In this document: positions 1 through 7,615 of the stretch, in pieces
How positions within the stretch are numbered: position 1 is the first letter of the stretch
How the letters are laid out: the number at the start of each line of letters is the position of its first letter
Assembly: GCF_015240065.1 (NCBI RefSeq)
Contig: NZ_CP060506.1
Location: forward strand, 1,178,001 to 1,242,000
Direction of reading: 5' to 3'
Source: Nanchangia anserum
Lineage (GTDB): Bacteria > Actinomycetota > Actinomycetes > Actinomycetales > Actinomycetaceae
DNA length: 64,000 bases
Notes under the pieces: generated by a model
What the model saw: the letters and a program-made list of their open reading frames with translations, nothing else
Told to the model about the DNA's origin: nothing
Databases searched by the model: none
Program-made: the position numbers and the translations under genes

Positions 1-94
1 CGATGACGTAGCGAAACAGGGTGACGACGTCGCGGTACTCGCGAAACAACGCGAGCTCGAGGTCGTTCTCGTAACGATCGAGTTCCTCGCTCAC
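1..94 (-). CDS. DUF2469 family protein, N-terminal fragment
   Basis: Only the first 31 codons are inside the window; the gene runs off the left edge. It starts at a GTG three bases after the rnhB stop codon, with AAAGGAG just upstream. The visible residues (SEELDRYENDLELALFREY and on) match what I remember of the small acidic DUF2469 protein that follows rnhB in many actinobacteria. Its function is unknown. The close spacing suggests co-transcription with rnhB and lepB. Confidence 0.75.
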   Translation of the reverse strand, partial: MSEELDRYENDLELALFREYRDVVTLFRYVI

Positions 95-97
95 GGC

Positions 98-784
98 TCA
101 CTCCTTTGACTGGTCGACGCCGGGAAGGCGCCACGATCGGCGATGCATAGGCGATGGACCCAACGCGGTGAGTCCGGCGACATGGGCCGGCGAGGCATAC
201 CCCTTGTTACGTGCCCAGTCGTAGCCGGGATCGGCGAGGGCCACCATCGCGGCATCCCGCCTCACCTTAGCAATGACCGAGGCGGCTGCAACAACGCAGA
301 CGTCGCGGTCGGCCTTGACCTGTGCCATCGACGGGGGCGGTGCGACGATATCGGCGTCGTTATCGGGATGATCGGGCGGAGCCAACAGGTCGGCCTCGCC
401 GCCTCGCAACCAGTTGTGGCTGCCGTCGACGATGACGATTCCCGGGGCATTGCCGCGCAGACTGACCTGCGTGAGCGCGCGTCGTCCGGCGAGTCGCAGC
501 GCGGCGATGATGCCCCACCGATCGATCTCGTCGGGCGTGGCCTCGCCCACGGCCCAGTCCTTCACCCAGCGCTCGCAATGCGGGGCCAGTTGCTCGCGTC
601 GGCGCGGCGTGAGCAGCTTGGAGTCGCGCAGGCCCTCAGGAGCGTCCCCCTGATCGGGACCGACGACGGCGACGCCGACGCAGACGGGACCAGCGAGCGC
701 GCCGCGACCGACCTCGTCCATCCCGCCAATGAGCGGATAGGTGGCCAGCAACGATGTCTCAAGATCGCGCGTGGGCTCCCTCAT
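98..784 (-). CDS. rnhB: Ribonuclease HII
   Basis: RNase HII cleaves the RNA strand of RNA-DNA hybrids and removes single ribonucleotides misincorporated in DNA. The 228-residue protein has the metal site in GGMDEVGRGALAGPV (Asp23 and Glu24), the conserved DSKLLT, the third acidic residue in VKADRDV, and ASVIAKV downstream. The frame is open further upstream, but the ATG at 784 overlaps the lepB stop as ATGA and the family homology begins here, so I chose it. Length is normal for the family. It sits between lepB and the DUF2469 gene in one minus-strand unit. Confidence 0.93.
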   Translation of the reverse strand: MREPTRDLETSLLATYPLIGGMDEVGRGALAGPVCVGVAVVGPDQGDAPEGLRDSKLLTPRRREQLAPHCERWVKDWAVGEATPDEIDRWGIIAALRLAGRRALTQVSLRGNAPGIVIVDGSHNWLRGGEADLLAPPDHPDNDADIVAPPPSMAQVKADRDVCVVAAASVIAKVRRDAAMVALADPGYDWARNKGYASPAHVAGLTALGPSPMHRRSWRLPGVDQSKE

Positions 785-1527
785 TGCTGGCTCGCGGGGT
801 CGGGAACGCGGTCGAAGACATCGGTGTGGGACAGGCGGGTCCACCGCTCCAGCGGCCACACGATGACGAAGGCGCGGCCCACGACGTCGTCGATCGCGAT
901 GAATCCACGCCCCTCTTCGTCGCGGTGGGCTCGCGAGTCCAGCGAGAAGGGCCGATTGTCGCCCATGACCCACAGCTTGCCCTCGGGCACGGTGACGGCA
1001 AACGTCGTCTCGGACGGGGCGACTCCGCTGCGCAGGTAGGTCTCATCGATCGGCTGACCGTTGACGCTTACGCGGCCGGCCGAATCACAGCATTCGACGG
1101 TGTCGCCGGGCAGACCGATGACTCGCTTGGCGAGGTAGCCGGAGGAGTCGTCGGGGCGCAGCCCGACGAGGGTGAGGAAACGTAGCACGGGCGACGAGGT
1201 CGGTTGGGGACGCAGCTCGGCGGGCAGCCAATTCTCGTGGTCCTCAAACACGATGATGTCACCGCGGTTGAGCGCGGAGTGCGCCGGGACGAGCTTGGAG
1301 ACGAGGATGCGGTCGCGGACCTCGAGGGTGTCGCGCATCGATTCGGAGGGGATGACGAAGCTCTGAATGAGAAACGTCTTGAGCAGCGCGGAGATGATGA
1401 TGGCGACGACGATGGTCATGACGATGTCACGCAGCGTCGTCACAACGCCCGCGCGCGCCGGTCCGCGCTCGCGCCGACCTCTGCCGCGGCGCTTCGTGGC
1501 CCCCTCGTGTTCACCTGTGCTGCGCAT
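781..1527 (-). CDS. lepB: Signal peptidase I
   Basis: Membrane-bound serine protease that removes signal peptides from exported preproteins. In the 248-residue product a basic N-terminus is followed by one hydrophobic anchor (about residues 34-55). The catalytic serine box is IPSESM (Ser63) and the lysine box is KRVIGLPGD (Lys134), with GDNRPFSLDSR further on. The ATG at 1527 is preceded by GGGGAGTGGAG at good spacing; a GTG start 33 bases upstream is possible but has no such signal. It lies between rplS and rnhB, a common actinobacterial order, and a hairpin separates it from rplS. Confidence 0.93.
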   Translation of the reverse strand: MRSTGEHEGATKRRGRGRRERGPARAGVVTTLRDIVMTIVVAIIISALLKTFLIQSFVIPSESMRDTLEVRDRILVSKLVPAHSALNRGDIIVFEDHENWLPAELRPQPTSSPVLRFLTLVGLRPDDSSGYLAKRVIGLPGDTVECCDSAGRVSVNGQPIDETYLRSGVAPSETTFAVTVPEGKLWVMGDNRPFSLDSRAHRDEEGRGFIAIDDVVGRAFVIVWPLERWTRLSHTDVFDRVPDPASQQ

Positions 1528-1559
1528 GATCTCCACTCCCCTCGTGATCGTGATAGGCA

Positions 1560-1587
1560 CAGGGGCCCGCCATGAGACGGGCCCCTG
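1560..1587 (-). terminator. Perfect 10-bp hairpin between rplS and lepB
   Basis: CAGGGGCCCG (1560-1569) and CGGGCCCCTG (1578-1587) form a perfect inverted repeat around an 8-base loop, 13 bases after the rplS stop. No T-run follows it on either strand. It could be a U-less terminator, an attenuator or an mRNA-processing element between the two genes. Confidence 0.5.
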
Positions 1588-1599
1588 AGTGCAAACGGA

Positions 1600-1953
1600 T
1601 CACTTGGTGTCGCGCTTCTCCTTGATCTTCGCGGCCTTGCCGTGGCGGTCGCGGAGGTAGTAGAGCTTGGCGCGGCGCACATCACCGCGGGTGATGACCT
1701 CAATGTGGTCGATCGTCGGCGCGTGCAGCGGGAACGTCCGCTCGACACCGACACCAAACGACACCTTGCGAACGGTAAACGCCGCATTGACGCCACTGCC
1801 GCCCTTGCGGGCGATGACGACACCCTGGAACACCTGGATACGCGAGCGGCTGCCTTCGACAACCTTCACGTGAACCTTGACGGTGTCACCGGGGCGGAAC
1901 TGCGGGATGTCCTCGCGCAGCGATGCGGCATTGATCGTGTCGATCGTGTTCAT
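1600..1953 (-). CDS. rplS: 50S ribosomal protein L19
   Basis: L19 sits at the interface of the large and small ribosomal subunits. The 117-residue product shows the family core: [20 protein letters not shown], then [11 protein letters not shown], then a lysine-rich tail after [13 protein letters not shown]. The ATG at 1953 has AGGGAGAAC upstream, and conserved sequence begins there. It lies 76 bases after trmD in the classical rpsP-rimM-trmD-rplS order. Confidence 0.95.
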   Translation of the reverse strand: MNTIDTINAASLREDIPQFRPGDTVKVHVKVVEGSRSRIQVFQGVVIARKGGSGVNAAFTVRKVSFGVGVERTFPLHAPTIDHIEVITRGDVRRAKLYYLRDRHGKAAKIKEKRDTK

Positions 1954-2029
1954 CTTGTTCTCCCTGTTGGCCGCGCCACAGGTCACGTCCAACGATCGGC
2001 CGGTCCTCAGTCCGGCATGCTGTCTGGCA

Positions 2030-3454
2030 CTACTCGCCTGTGCGCTCCCCCTGTGGCAGGTCACGCGGCGACGAAGTGCCCGAGTCATTATTCCACGCCG
2101 CGCCCCAGCCCGTCAGATCCGGCTGGACCGGGTGCGCTGTGAGATCGCGCACGAGGACGACATCGCGATTGAGGACGCCGCCGACGTCGTAGGTGCGCGT
2201 CGCCTTCTTGCGAAAACCGGTGCGCCGGTAGAACGTGCGGGCGCGCCGATTGCCCGTGTTGGTGCCCAGCAGCACGTGGGTGAGTCCCCACCGCTGGCAT
2301 CCCTCCCGCAGCGCCGCCTCGAGGAGGGCCACGGCCACGCCCCCACCGCGCGAGGTGGGATCGACGTAGAGCTTCGACAGGTAGGCAACCGTCGTGGGAC
2401 TCCCGTGATCGAGCGTGACCGAATCGCCGACGTAGGGAGCCGGCGGCGCGGCCAGGTAGGCGTAACCGATGAGGCGGCCCTCCACCTCGGCGAGGGTGAC
2501 AACCTCGGAGTCGATGGCTGCGCGCAAGACGGCGGGGCTGAGCTCGTGGGCCACGTGGCGGGCAATCTGATCGGGCGTGATCTCGGGCGGGCACGCGTCC
2601 GGGAAGAGGCGAATTGCCAATTCCGACACGGCCTCGGCCTCATCGGGATGCGCCGGGCGAACGACGAGCCGGCTCAGCTCGTCGCCGTCGACGACGACAC
2701 CGGCGCGAGCCAGCGCGGCGCGGTCGTCGCGGTCGAGGTCGGCAAGAAGCCGGGACAGGACGTCGGGCCGGCGCGCAGCCGAGATCGCCAGGGCCGCGTC
2801 GCGCCGCCACCGATCCACCTTCGCGTGGTTGCCCTCGCGCAAAACGCCGGGCACGTCGAGGCCGCGCCAGCTCGGTGGGCGCGTATAGGCGGGATACTCC
2901 AGCAGCCCCGCGCCCGAATGGGACTCCTCGACGAGCGAGGCGGGGTTGCCGACGACCCCGGTGACGAGGCGGCCGACGGCTTCGATGAGGGCCAGCGCGG
3001 CGACCTCGCCGCCGTTGAGGACGTAGTCGCCGAGCGAAAACTCCCACACGTCGACGTCATCGCGCTGAGCGTAGTGGTCGATGACGCGCCGATCGATGCC
3101 CTCGTAGCGACCACACGCGACGACGATGCGTCCCTCGCGCTGCGCCAGCTCGGCGACTCGTCGCTGGGTGAGCGGCTCGCCCGCCGGGGTGGGCACGGCA
3201 ACCACGCACGGCGAGGGCTGCGCGGCGATCACGTCATCAAGGGCGCGCCCCCACACGTCGGCGCGCATGACCATGCCGGCGCCGCCACCGTAGGGGGTGT
3301 CGTCGACGCTGCGATGCCTACCGCTCGCCCACTCGCGCAGATCGTGGATGCCGAACTCCAACGTGCCGGCCTGCCCGGCCTTGCCGAGCAGGGACACGTC
3401 GAGAACCGAGAAGAACTCGGGAAAAATCGTGACGACGTCGAAGCGCGCGACCAT
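2030..3454 (-). CDS. trmD: tRNA (guanine37-N1)-methyltransferase fused to a GNAT acetyltransferase domain
   Basis: Residues 1 to about 255 are TrmD, the SAM-dependent enzyme that makes m1G37 in tRNAs and prevents frameshifting. Visible landmarks are [24 protein letters not shown], the knot segment [12 protein letters not shown] and [13 protein letters not shown]. The reading frame then continues uninterrupted into a GNAT domain (about 262-440) with motif A at [20 protein letters not shown] and a C-terminal [18 protein letters not shown]. TrmD alone is about 230-260 residues; this product is 474. The lid loop reads VEESHS, so the residue aligned with E. coli Asp169 is Glu177. The start ATG overlaps the rimM stop as TGATG, with GGAGG upstream; a GTG three bases earlier is an alternative. 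The acetyltransferase substrate is unknown. Confidence 0.9.
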   Translation of the reverse strand: MVARFDVVTIFPEFFSVLDVSLLGKAGQAGTLEFGIHDLREWASGRHRSVDDTPYGGGAGMVMRADVWGRALDDVIAAQPSPCVVAVPTPAGEPLTQRRVAELAQREGRIVVACGRYEGIDRRVIDHYAQRDDVDVWEFSLGDYVLNGGEVAALALIEAVGRLVTGVVGNPASLVEESHSGAGLLEYPAYTRPPSWRGLDVPGVLREGNHAKVDRWRRDAALAISAARRPDVLSRLLADLDRDDRAALARAGVVVDGDELSRLVVRPAHPDEAEAVSELAIRLFPDACPPEITPDQIARHVAHELSPAVLRAAIDSEVVTLAEVEGRLIGYAYLAAPPAPYVGDSVTLDHGSPTTVAYLSKLYVDPTSRGGGVAVALLEAALREGCQRWGLTHVLLGTNTGNRRARTFYRRTGFRKKATRTYDVGGVLNRDVVLVRDLTAHPVQPDLTGWGAAWNNDSGTSSPRDLPQGERTGE

Positions 3455-3963
3455 CACGCCTCCTCGCCGAACAGCCCGTCCGGGGCGTCGATGACGACGT
3501 GGCCGGCCTCGCGATCGATCGTCGGCACGAGGTCGTGCACGAAGGGAACGAACACGGGTCCGGCCGGCGTGGCGACGTTGAGCAGATCCTGATAGGCCCC
3601 CTGCTGGATCCCGCTGATCGTCCCGAGCTCGCGCCCATCGGGACTCAGCGCCGTCATCCCCGCCAGCTCGAACGCGTAGTACTCGTCGTCATCATCGTCG
3701 CGCGCGGGAGCGTAGAGGCGGCAGCCGCGACGTGCCTCGGCGGCCTCCCGCGTGTCCCAGCCGGCGAAGAAGACGCACAGGCGCCCGGAGATCTCGCGCG
3801 ACGAGACGACCTCGATCGTCTCGCCGTCTTCGGTGGAGACGATGGCACCGGGAGCGAAGCGCGCCTCGGGTTCGTCGGTCGTGGGACGCACGAGGACCTC
3901 CCCGCGCAGTCCCCGCGCGGGGCCGACGACTCCGACCTGGACCAGCTGCTGTGTCGACGTCAT
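3454..3963 (-). CDS. rimM: Ribosome maturation factor RimM
   Basis: RimM binds S19 and helps mature the 30S head domain. The 169-residue protein has the N-terminal RimM barrel ([20 protein letters not shown] near residues 8-27) and a C-terminal PRC-barrel-like part with [13 protein letters not shown]. The ATG at 3963 overlaps the stop of the upstream HAD gene as ATGA and has GGGGGAGGA before it. It is followed by trmD with overlapping codons, so translation is probably coupled. Confidence 0.92.
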   Translation of the reverse strand: MTSTQQLVQVGVVGPARGLRGEVLVRPTTDEPEARFAPGAIVSTEDGETIEVVSSREISGRLCVFFAGWDTREAAEARRGCRLYAPARDDDDDEYYAFELAGMTALSPDGRELGTISGIQQGAYQDLLNVATPAGPVFVPFVHDLVPTIDREAGHVVIDAPDGLFGEEA

Positions 3964-4625
3964 TCGTCCTCCCCCAAGATGATGGCACGCGCCTGCGCCG
4001 GAGTGTTCGCCAGCCGCCAGGCTAGGGCCTGTTCGTCGGCGTCGGCCAATCCAGCCCACAGGGCGAGCACGGTGTTGACCCCGCACGCCGCTGCCCCCTC
4101 AACGTCGTAGCGGCGATCGCCGAGCATGAGGGCGCGCTCGGGAGTCGAGCTCAGGCCGCACGCGCGCAGGGCGCGGGCGACGACCGCCGCTTTCTCCGAT
4201 CCCGGCCCGTCCTCGGGCGGAGCGCCACACACGTGAGTGAACAGCGGGGTCAGCCCTAAGTGGTCGAGAAGCGTCAACGCGCGATCTTCCGGCTTCGACG
4301 TCGCCAGGGCTAGGGTGACGCCGGCGTCGGAGAGGTCACGCAGCATGTCCGCGACGCCGTCGAACAGCTCGATGTCGAACTGCTTGGCCTGGTAGATCTC
4401 GCGGTAGCGCCGCATGAGTGCGGCGGCCAGGTCGTCACGCCCGGGACCCGCCAGGTCCGCCATCGTCTCGTGCAGGGGCGGGCCAATGAACGAGCGCGCC
4501 TGCTCGCGCGTCACCGGCTCTCCGAGTATCTCCTCGCTGACCTGTTCGAGCACCGGCACGATCACCGTTTCCGTGTCGATGAGCGTGCCGTCCATGTCGA
4601 TCAGCGCGGCGGTCGGGGGAATCAT
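3960..4625 (-). CDS. HAD-superfamily hydrolase, phosphoglycolate-phosphatase-like
   Basis: A 221-residue HAD phosphatase. Motif I is ALIDMDGTLID (nucleophile Asp10, acid/base Asp12), motif II lies in LALATSKPED, the motif III lysine is in GSEKAAVV, and motif IV is MLGDRRYDVEGA. A helical cap sits between motifs I and II, as in the Gph/PGMB-like subfamily; the substrate cannot be told from sequence. It is inserted between khpA and rimM, where the ribosomal genes are usually adjacent, and overlaps rimM by four bases. The ATG at 4625 follows AGGAGGAGACCC; a GTG three bases upstream is equally placed. Confidence 0.85.
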   Translation of the reverse strand: MIPPTAALIDMDGTLIDTETVIVPVLEQVSEEILGEPVTREQARSFIGPPLHETMADLAGPGRDDLAAALMRRYREIYQAKQFDIELFDGVADMLRDLSDAGVTLALATSKPEDRALTLLDHLGLTPLFTHVCGAPPEDGPGSEKAAVVARALRACGLSSTPERALMLGDRRYDVEGAAACGVNTVLALWAGLADADEQALAWRLANTPAQARAIILGEDE

Positions 4626-4650
4626 CACCGGGTCTCCTCCTCGTGGCGCG

Positions 4651-4692
4651 ATTCAGGGCCGGGTCTGCACTCACGCAGATCCGGCCCTGAAT
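4651..4692 (-). terminator. 18-bp hairpin between khpA and the HAD gene
   Basis: ATTCAGGGCCGGGTCTGC (4651-4668) pairs with GCAGATCCGGCCCTGAAT (4675-4692) through 18 positions with one G-T wobble, around a 6-base loop. It lies just after the khpA stop. No T-run follows. It probably reduces read-through from rpsP-khpA into the HAD-rimM-trmD genes. Confidence 0.7.
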
Positions 4693-4707
4693 AACCGTTC
4701 GGTCTAG

Positions 4708-4947
4708 TTAGCGGCGGTCCGTGTCGACGACGTCGACGCGAACGGGGCCGCGTGTCGACAATGCCCCGATAACCGTGCGCAGGGCGCGTGCCGTCCTGCC
4801 GGAACGGCCAATCACGCGACCGAGGTCGGCCGGATTGACGTGAACCTCGAGGAGCTTTCCGCGCCGCAGCGACCGCTCGTTGACGCGGACGTCGTCCGGG
4901 TGGTCGACGATGCCGGCAACGAGGTGTTCGAGGGCATCAGCGAGCAT
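4708..4947 (-). CDS. khpA: KH-domain RNA-binding protein KhpA
   Basis: A 79-residue single KH-domain protein of the KhpA/YlqC family, an RNA-binding partner of KhpB in Gram-positive bacteria. The GxxG loop is visible in LGRVIGRSGRTARALRT (about residues 42-58). The ATG immediately follows the rpsP stop codon (TAA then ATG), with GAGGAGG inside the end of rpsP, so the two are translated as a pair. The rpsP-khpA-rimM order is the usual one. Confidence 0.92.
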   Translation of the reverse strand: MLADALEHLVAGIVDHPDDVRVNERSLRRGKLLEVHVNPADLGRVIGRSGRTARALRTVIGALSTRGPVRVDVVDTDRR

Positions 4948-5409
4948 TTAGGCCTCCTCCGCCGCGGGAGCCTCGTCGTCGGCAGGAGCGGCTTCGGCTT
5001 CGGCCTCGGCGGCCTTCGCGGCCTCTTCCTTGGCCGCAGCCTCGGCGGCCTTGCGCTTCTCGGCCTCGGCGGCGGCGGCCTTGACGGCCTCTTCCTTCGC
5101 GGCGGCCTCAGCGGCGGCATCCTTGTAGGCGATCCGCGGGGCCTGATCCTTCGCGCCCTTGAACTTCGCCCAGTCGCCCGAGAGGACGAGGAGGCGGTGA
5201 ACCGCGTCCGAGGGCTGGGCGCCGACGCCCAGCCAGTACTGCACCCGATCCGACTGGACCTTGATCAGCGAAGGCTGCTCGTTCGGGTTGTACTGCCCGA
5301 CCTCTTCGATAACGCGACCGTCACGCTTCTTGCGCGAGTCAACGACCACCAGACGGTAGACGGGGTAGTGGATCTTGCCGAAGCGCTTCAAACGAATGCG
5401 AACTGCCAC
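4948..5409 (-). CDS. rpsP: 30S ribosomal protein S16 with Ala/Glu/Lys-rich tail
   Basis: S16 is a small-subunit assembly protein. The first about 90 residues are canonical ([20 protein letters not shown], then [14 protein letters not shown]). From about residue 95 to 153 the protein is almost only Ala, Glu and Lys, with [12 protein letters not shown] repeats ending in acidic residues, predicting a long charged helix. S16 is usually 80-90 residues, although extended forms occur in actinobacteria as far as I recall. The start is GTG with AGGAGAA upstream. This is the first gene of the minus-strand operon. Confidence 0.95.
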   Translation of the reverse strand: MAVRIRLKRFGKIHYPVYRLVVVDSRKKRDGRVIEEVGQYNPNEQPSLIKVQSDRVQYWLGVGAQPSDAVHRLLVLSGDWAKFKGAKDQAPRIAYKDAAAEAAAKEEAVKAAAAEAEKRKAAEAAAKEEAAKAAEAEAEAAPADDEAPAAEEA

Positions 5410-5606
5410 TTTTGTGGATTCTCCTGTTTCTCATCGGTGCGGGTACCCCTCCGAGCCGGTGGGTTACGGCTCCTGATCGGGTGCCCAGAACCGGGACTGA
5501 CCGCAGAGAGGGCGGCGGGCAGCCCGCGTACAGTTGGCCATTGTGCCAGATTCGCCCGCGTCGGTGCCAGTTGCGCGGATTTGAGGCGAGTCACACGCAT
5601 TCGCGA

Positions 5607-5612
5607 GACAAT
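5607..5612 (+). promoter_or_regulatory. -10 element for a leaderless phosphatase mRNA
   Basis: GACAAT ends six bases before the ATG at 5619, with no ribosome binding site between. The spacing equals that seen upstream of tpx, murE and the PHP gene, so transcription probably starts at the A of the start codon. No convincing -35 is visible; TTGAGG at 5581 is too far away. Confidence 0.5.
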
Positions 5613-5618
5613 GGCGCC

Positions 5619-6485
5619 ATGCCGACGCCATCACCCGCCGTGTTAGCCGACATCGCCCACGCGTGCGCCATCGAGGCGGGCCGCTACATTTCCTCGGTCT
5701 TCCGCACCGACGTCGACGTCGAGACCAAGGCAGATGCTCACGATCCTGTGACCCGCCACGACCGCGAGACCGAGGCGCTCATCAGCGCCTATCTCGCCCG
5801 CCACACCCCGGGTGCGCGCATCCTGGGCGAGGAAGGCGGGACGCGTTCGCTCGCCGGCAGCGGCTGCGAGGAGGTGAGCTGGATCGTCGATCCCATCGAT
5901 GGGACGGCTAATTTTGCCGCGGGCATCGCCTATCTGGCGACCTCGATCGCCGCCGAGGTCTCGGGCCGCGTCGTCGCCGCGTGCGTTCACCAGCCGATTA
6001 CCACCGAGTGCTACTGGGCCGACGATCACACCGGCTGGCGCACGACCCCGCACGGGCACGTGCGTGCGCTGAGGCGACCTGGTCCCACACGCGAGATCGA
6101 TGCTCTCGCCACCGGGTATTTCCCCCACCGCGATCCCGATACCACCCGCCGCCACGCCCTGGCGGATTCTCTCGCGCGGCTGGCCGACGCCTACGCCTCG
6201 CTGCGCTCCCCCGGGGCATGTGCGCTCGACCTCGCCCACGTTGCCGCCGGGTTCGCCGGCGTCGCCACGGCGACATTCGTCCAGCCGTGGGACGTCGCCG
6301 CGGGGTTCCACCTCGTGCGCGTCAGCGGCGGGCGCGTCCACACCTACGACCGCGGGACCGGGCGGCCCGCCCACCTCAGCCCGGCCTTCGTCGCCTCCGC
6401 GGCCGGGTTGGATGCAGCGACGGCGCGCGAGGTCTTCGACGAGGCGGGCGACACCTGGTTGGGACCTGTGCCCGCCTCCGCCTGA
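5619..6485 (+). CDS. Inositol monophosphatase family protein
   Basis: A 288-residue Mg-dependent phosphatase of the IMPase/FBPase/CysQ fold. Metal-binding motifs are GEEGG (about residue 70), the WIVDPIDGTANF box (about 85-97) and QPWDVAAGFHLVRVSGG near the C-terminus. Possible substrates are inositol-1-phosphate, histidinol phosphate or PAP; the motifs do not separate these. It is transcribed divergently from rpsP, and the start lies close behind a -10 element with no Shine-Dalgarno sequence. The following gene converges on it 19 bases away. Confidence 0.88.
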   Translation: MPTPSPAVLADIAHACAIEAGRYISSVFRTDVDVETKADAHDPVTRHDRETEALISAYLARHTPGARILGEEGGTRSLAGSGCEEVSWIVDPIDGTANFAAGIAYLATSIAAEVSGRVVAACVHQPITTECYWADDHTGWRTTPHGHVRALRRPGPTREIDALATGYFPHRDPDTTRRHALADSLARLADAYASLRSPGACALDLAHVAAGFAGVATATFVQPWDVAAGFHLVRVSGGRVHTYDRGTGRPAHLSPAFVASAAGLDAATAREVFDEAGDTWLGPVPASA

Positions 6486-6504
6486 TCGAGGTGCCCGAGA
6501 CGAG

Positions 6505-7614
6505 TTAGACGAGCCGACGTCCCCGCCGCCACACCGCCGCCGGGTGGGCCACAACGGCGATGTCGTCCTCGGGAGAGGACGGGTAGACGACGACGTCGGC
6601 GGGTGCTCCCTCGCTCAACACGTCGGCACCGAGGAAATCGCGCGCCCTCCACGTCGCCCACGCGAGGATGTCGCGATCGGCGGCACCCCACTCGCGCCAC
6701 AGCACTAGCTCTCGCGGCAGTGAGCCGTGGTCCTGGTAACCGCCGGAATCGGTTCCCGGCAACAGGTGGACGCCGCAGTCGAGCAACATGCGGAAATGGT
6801 CGACGCGCTCGTTCCACATGGCGCGCATGGTGTCGCGGTAGATGGGATATTTCGTGCCCGCCGCCGCGGCGAACTGATCGAACAGCGAGATCTGGAGCAG
6901 CGTGGGCGTCACGGGAATGCCGCGCTCGGCGCACGCGCGCGCCTGCGTGGCATCGAGGCCGCTGCCGTGTTCGATGTCGTCGACGCCGGCCTCGAGCAGG
7001 TCGTCAATCGCGGCGTGGGAGAACGTGTGGACCGCCACGCGCGCGCCGTGATCGTGAGCGGCGCGCACTCCGTCGCGCAGCTGGGCGAGGCTCCACAGGG
7101 GCGCGAGGTCGGCTTTATCTGCGCCAGCGCGGTCGATCCAGTCCCCGACGATCTTCACCCACCCATCGCTCGCGCGCGCCTGGGCCGCCATGGCCGCCGC
7201 CAGGTCGTCCGCGTCGGCGAGATCGAATCCCAGACCGCGAATATAGCGCTTCGGACGGGCGAGATGGCGGCCGCAGCGGATGAGCCCCGGGGCATCGTCG
7301 CGGCCGATGAGGCAGTCGTTGGCACGCTCGGGAATCCCCGCGTCGCGCACGAGCAGCACGCCCGAGCGCGCGACCGCCGCAGCGTCGCGAATCGTGCGCT
7401 CGCGCGACGTGACGCCACTCGAGTCATACCCCAGGTGGCAGTGGACGTCGACGAGACCCGGGACGGCGACGCCTTCGACGACGTCATCCGGTGGGTCATC
7501 TGGCGGGATGAGGCTCACGCGTGAGCCGACGATCCAGGCCTCGCGGATCCAGCGTGGCTTCGCACCGGACTCGGTGCGCCACAGGATCGCTCCGCTCAGC
7601 CTGGTGATCGCCAC
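6505..7614 (-). CDS. Amidohydrolase-family metal-dependent hydrolase
   Basis: A 369-residue TIM-barrel amidohydrolase. Metal ligands are visible in VPGLVDVHCHLGYD (the HxH pair, about residues 52-60), a lysine in WVKIVGDWIDR, histidines in VAVHTFSHAAIDDLLE and DDIEHGSG, and the final aspartate in LLPGTDSGGY. This pattern fits imidazolonepropionase-like or prolidase-like members, but the substrate cannot be inferred. The GTG start lies one base past the end of ffh (TGA, C, GTG), with GGGAGG inside the end of ffh, so it is probably co-transcribed with ffh. Confidence 0.82.
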   Translation of the reverse strand: MAITRLSGAILWRTESGAKPRWIREAWIVGSRVSLIPPDDPPDDVVEGVAVPGLVDVHCHLGYDSSGVTSRERTIRDAAAVARSGVLLVRDAGIPERANDCLIGRDDAPGLIRCGRHLARPKRYIRGLGFDLADADDLAAAMAAQARASDGWVKIVGDWIDRAGADKADLAPLWSLAQLRDGVRAAHDHGARVAVHTFSHAAIDDLLEAGVDDIEHGSGLDATQARACAERGIPVTPTLLQISLFDQFAAAAGTKYPIYRDTMRAMWNERVDHFRMLLDCGVHLLPGTDSGGYQDHGSLPRELVLWREWGAADRDILAWATWRARDFLGADVLSEGAPADVVVYPSSPEDDIAVVAHPAAVWRRGRRLV

Positions 7615-7615
7615 G

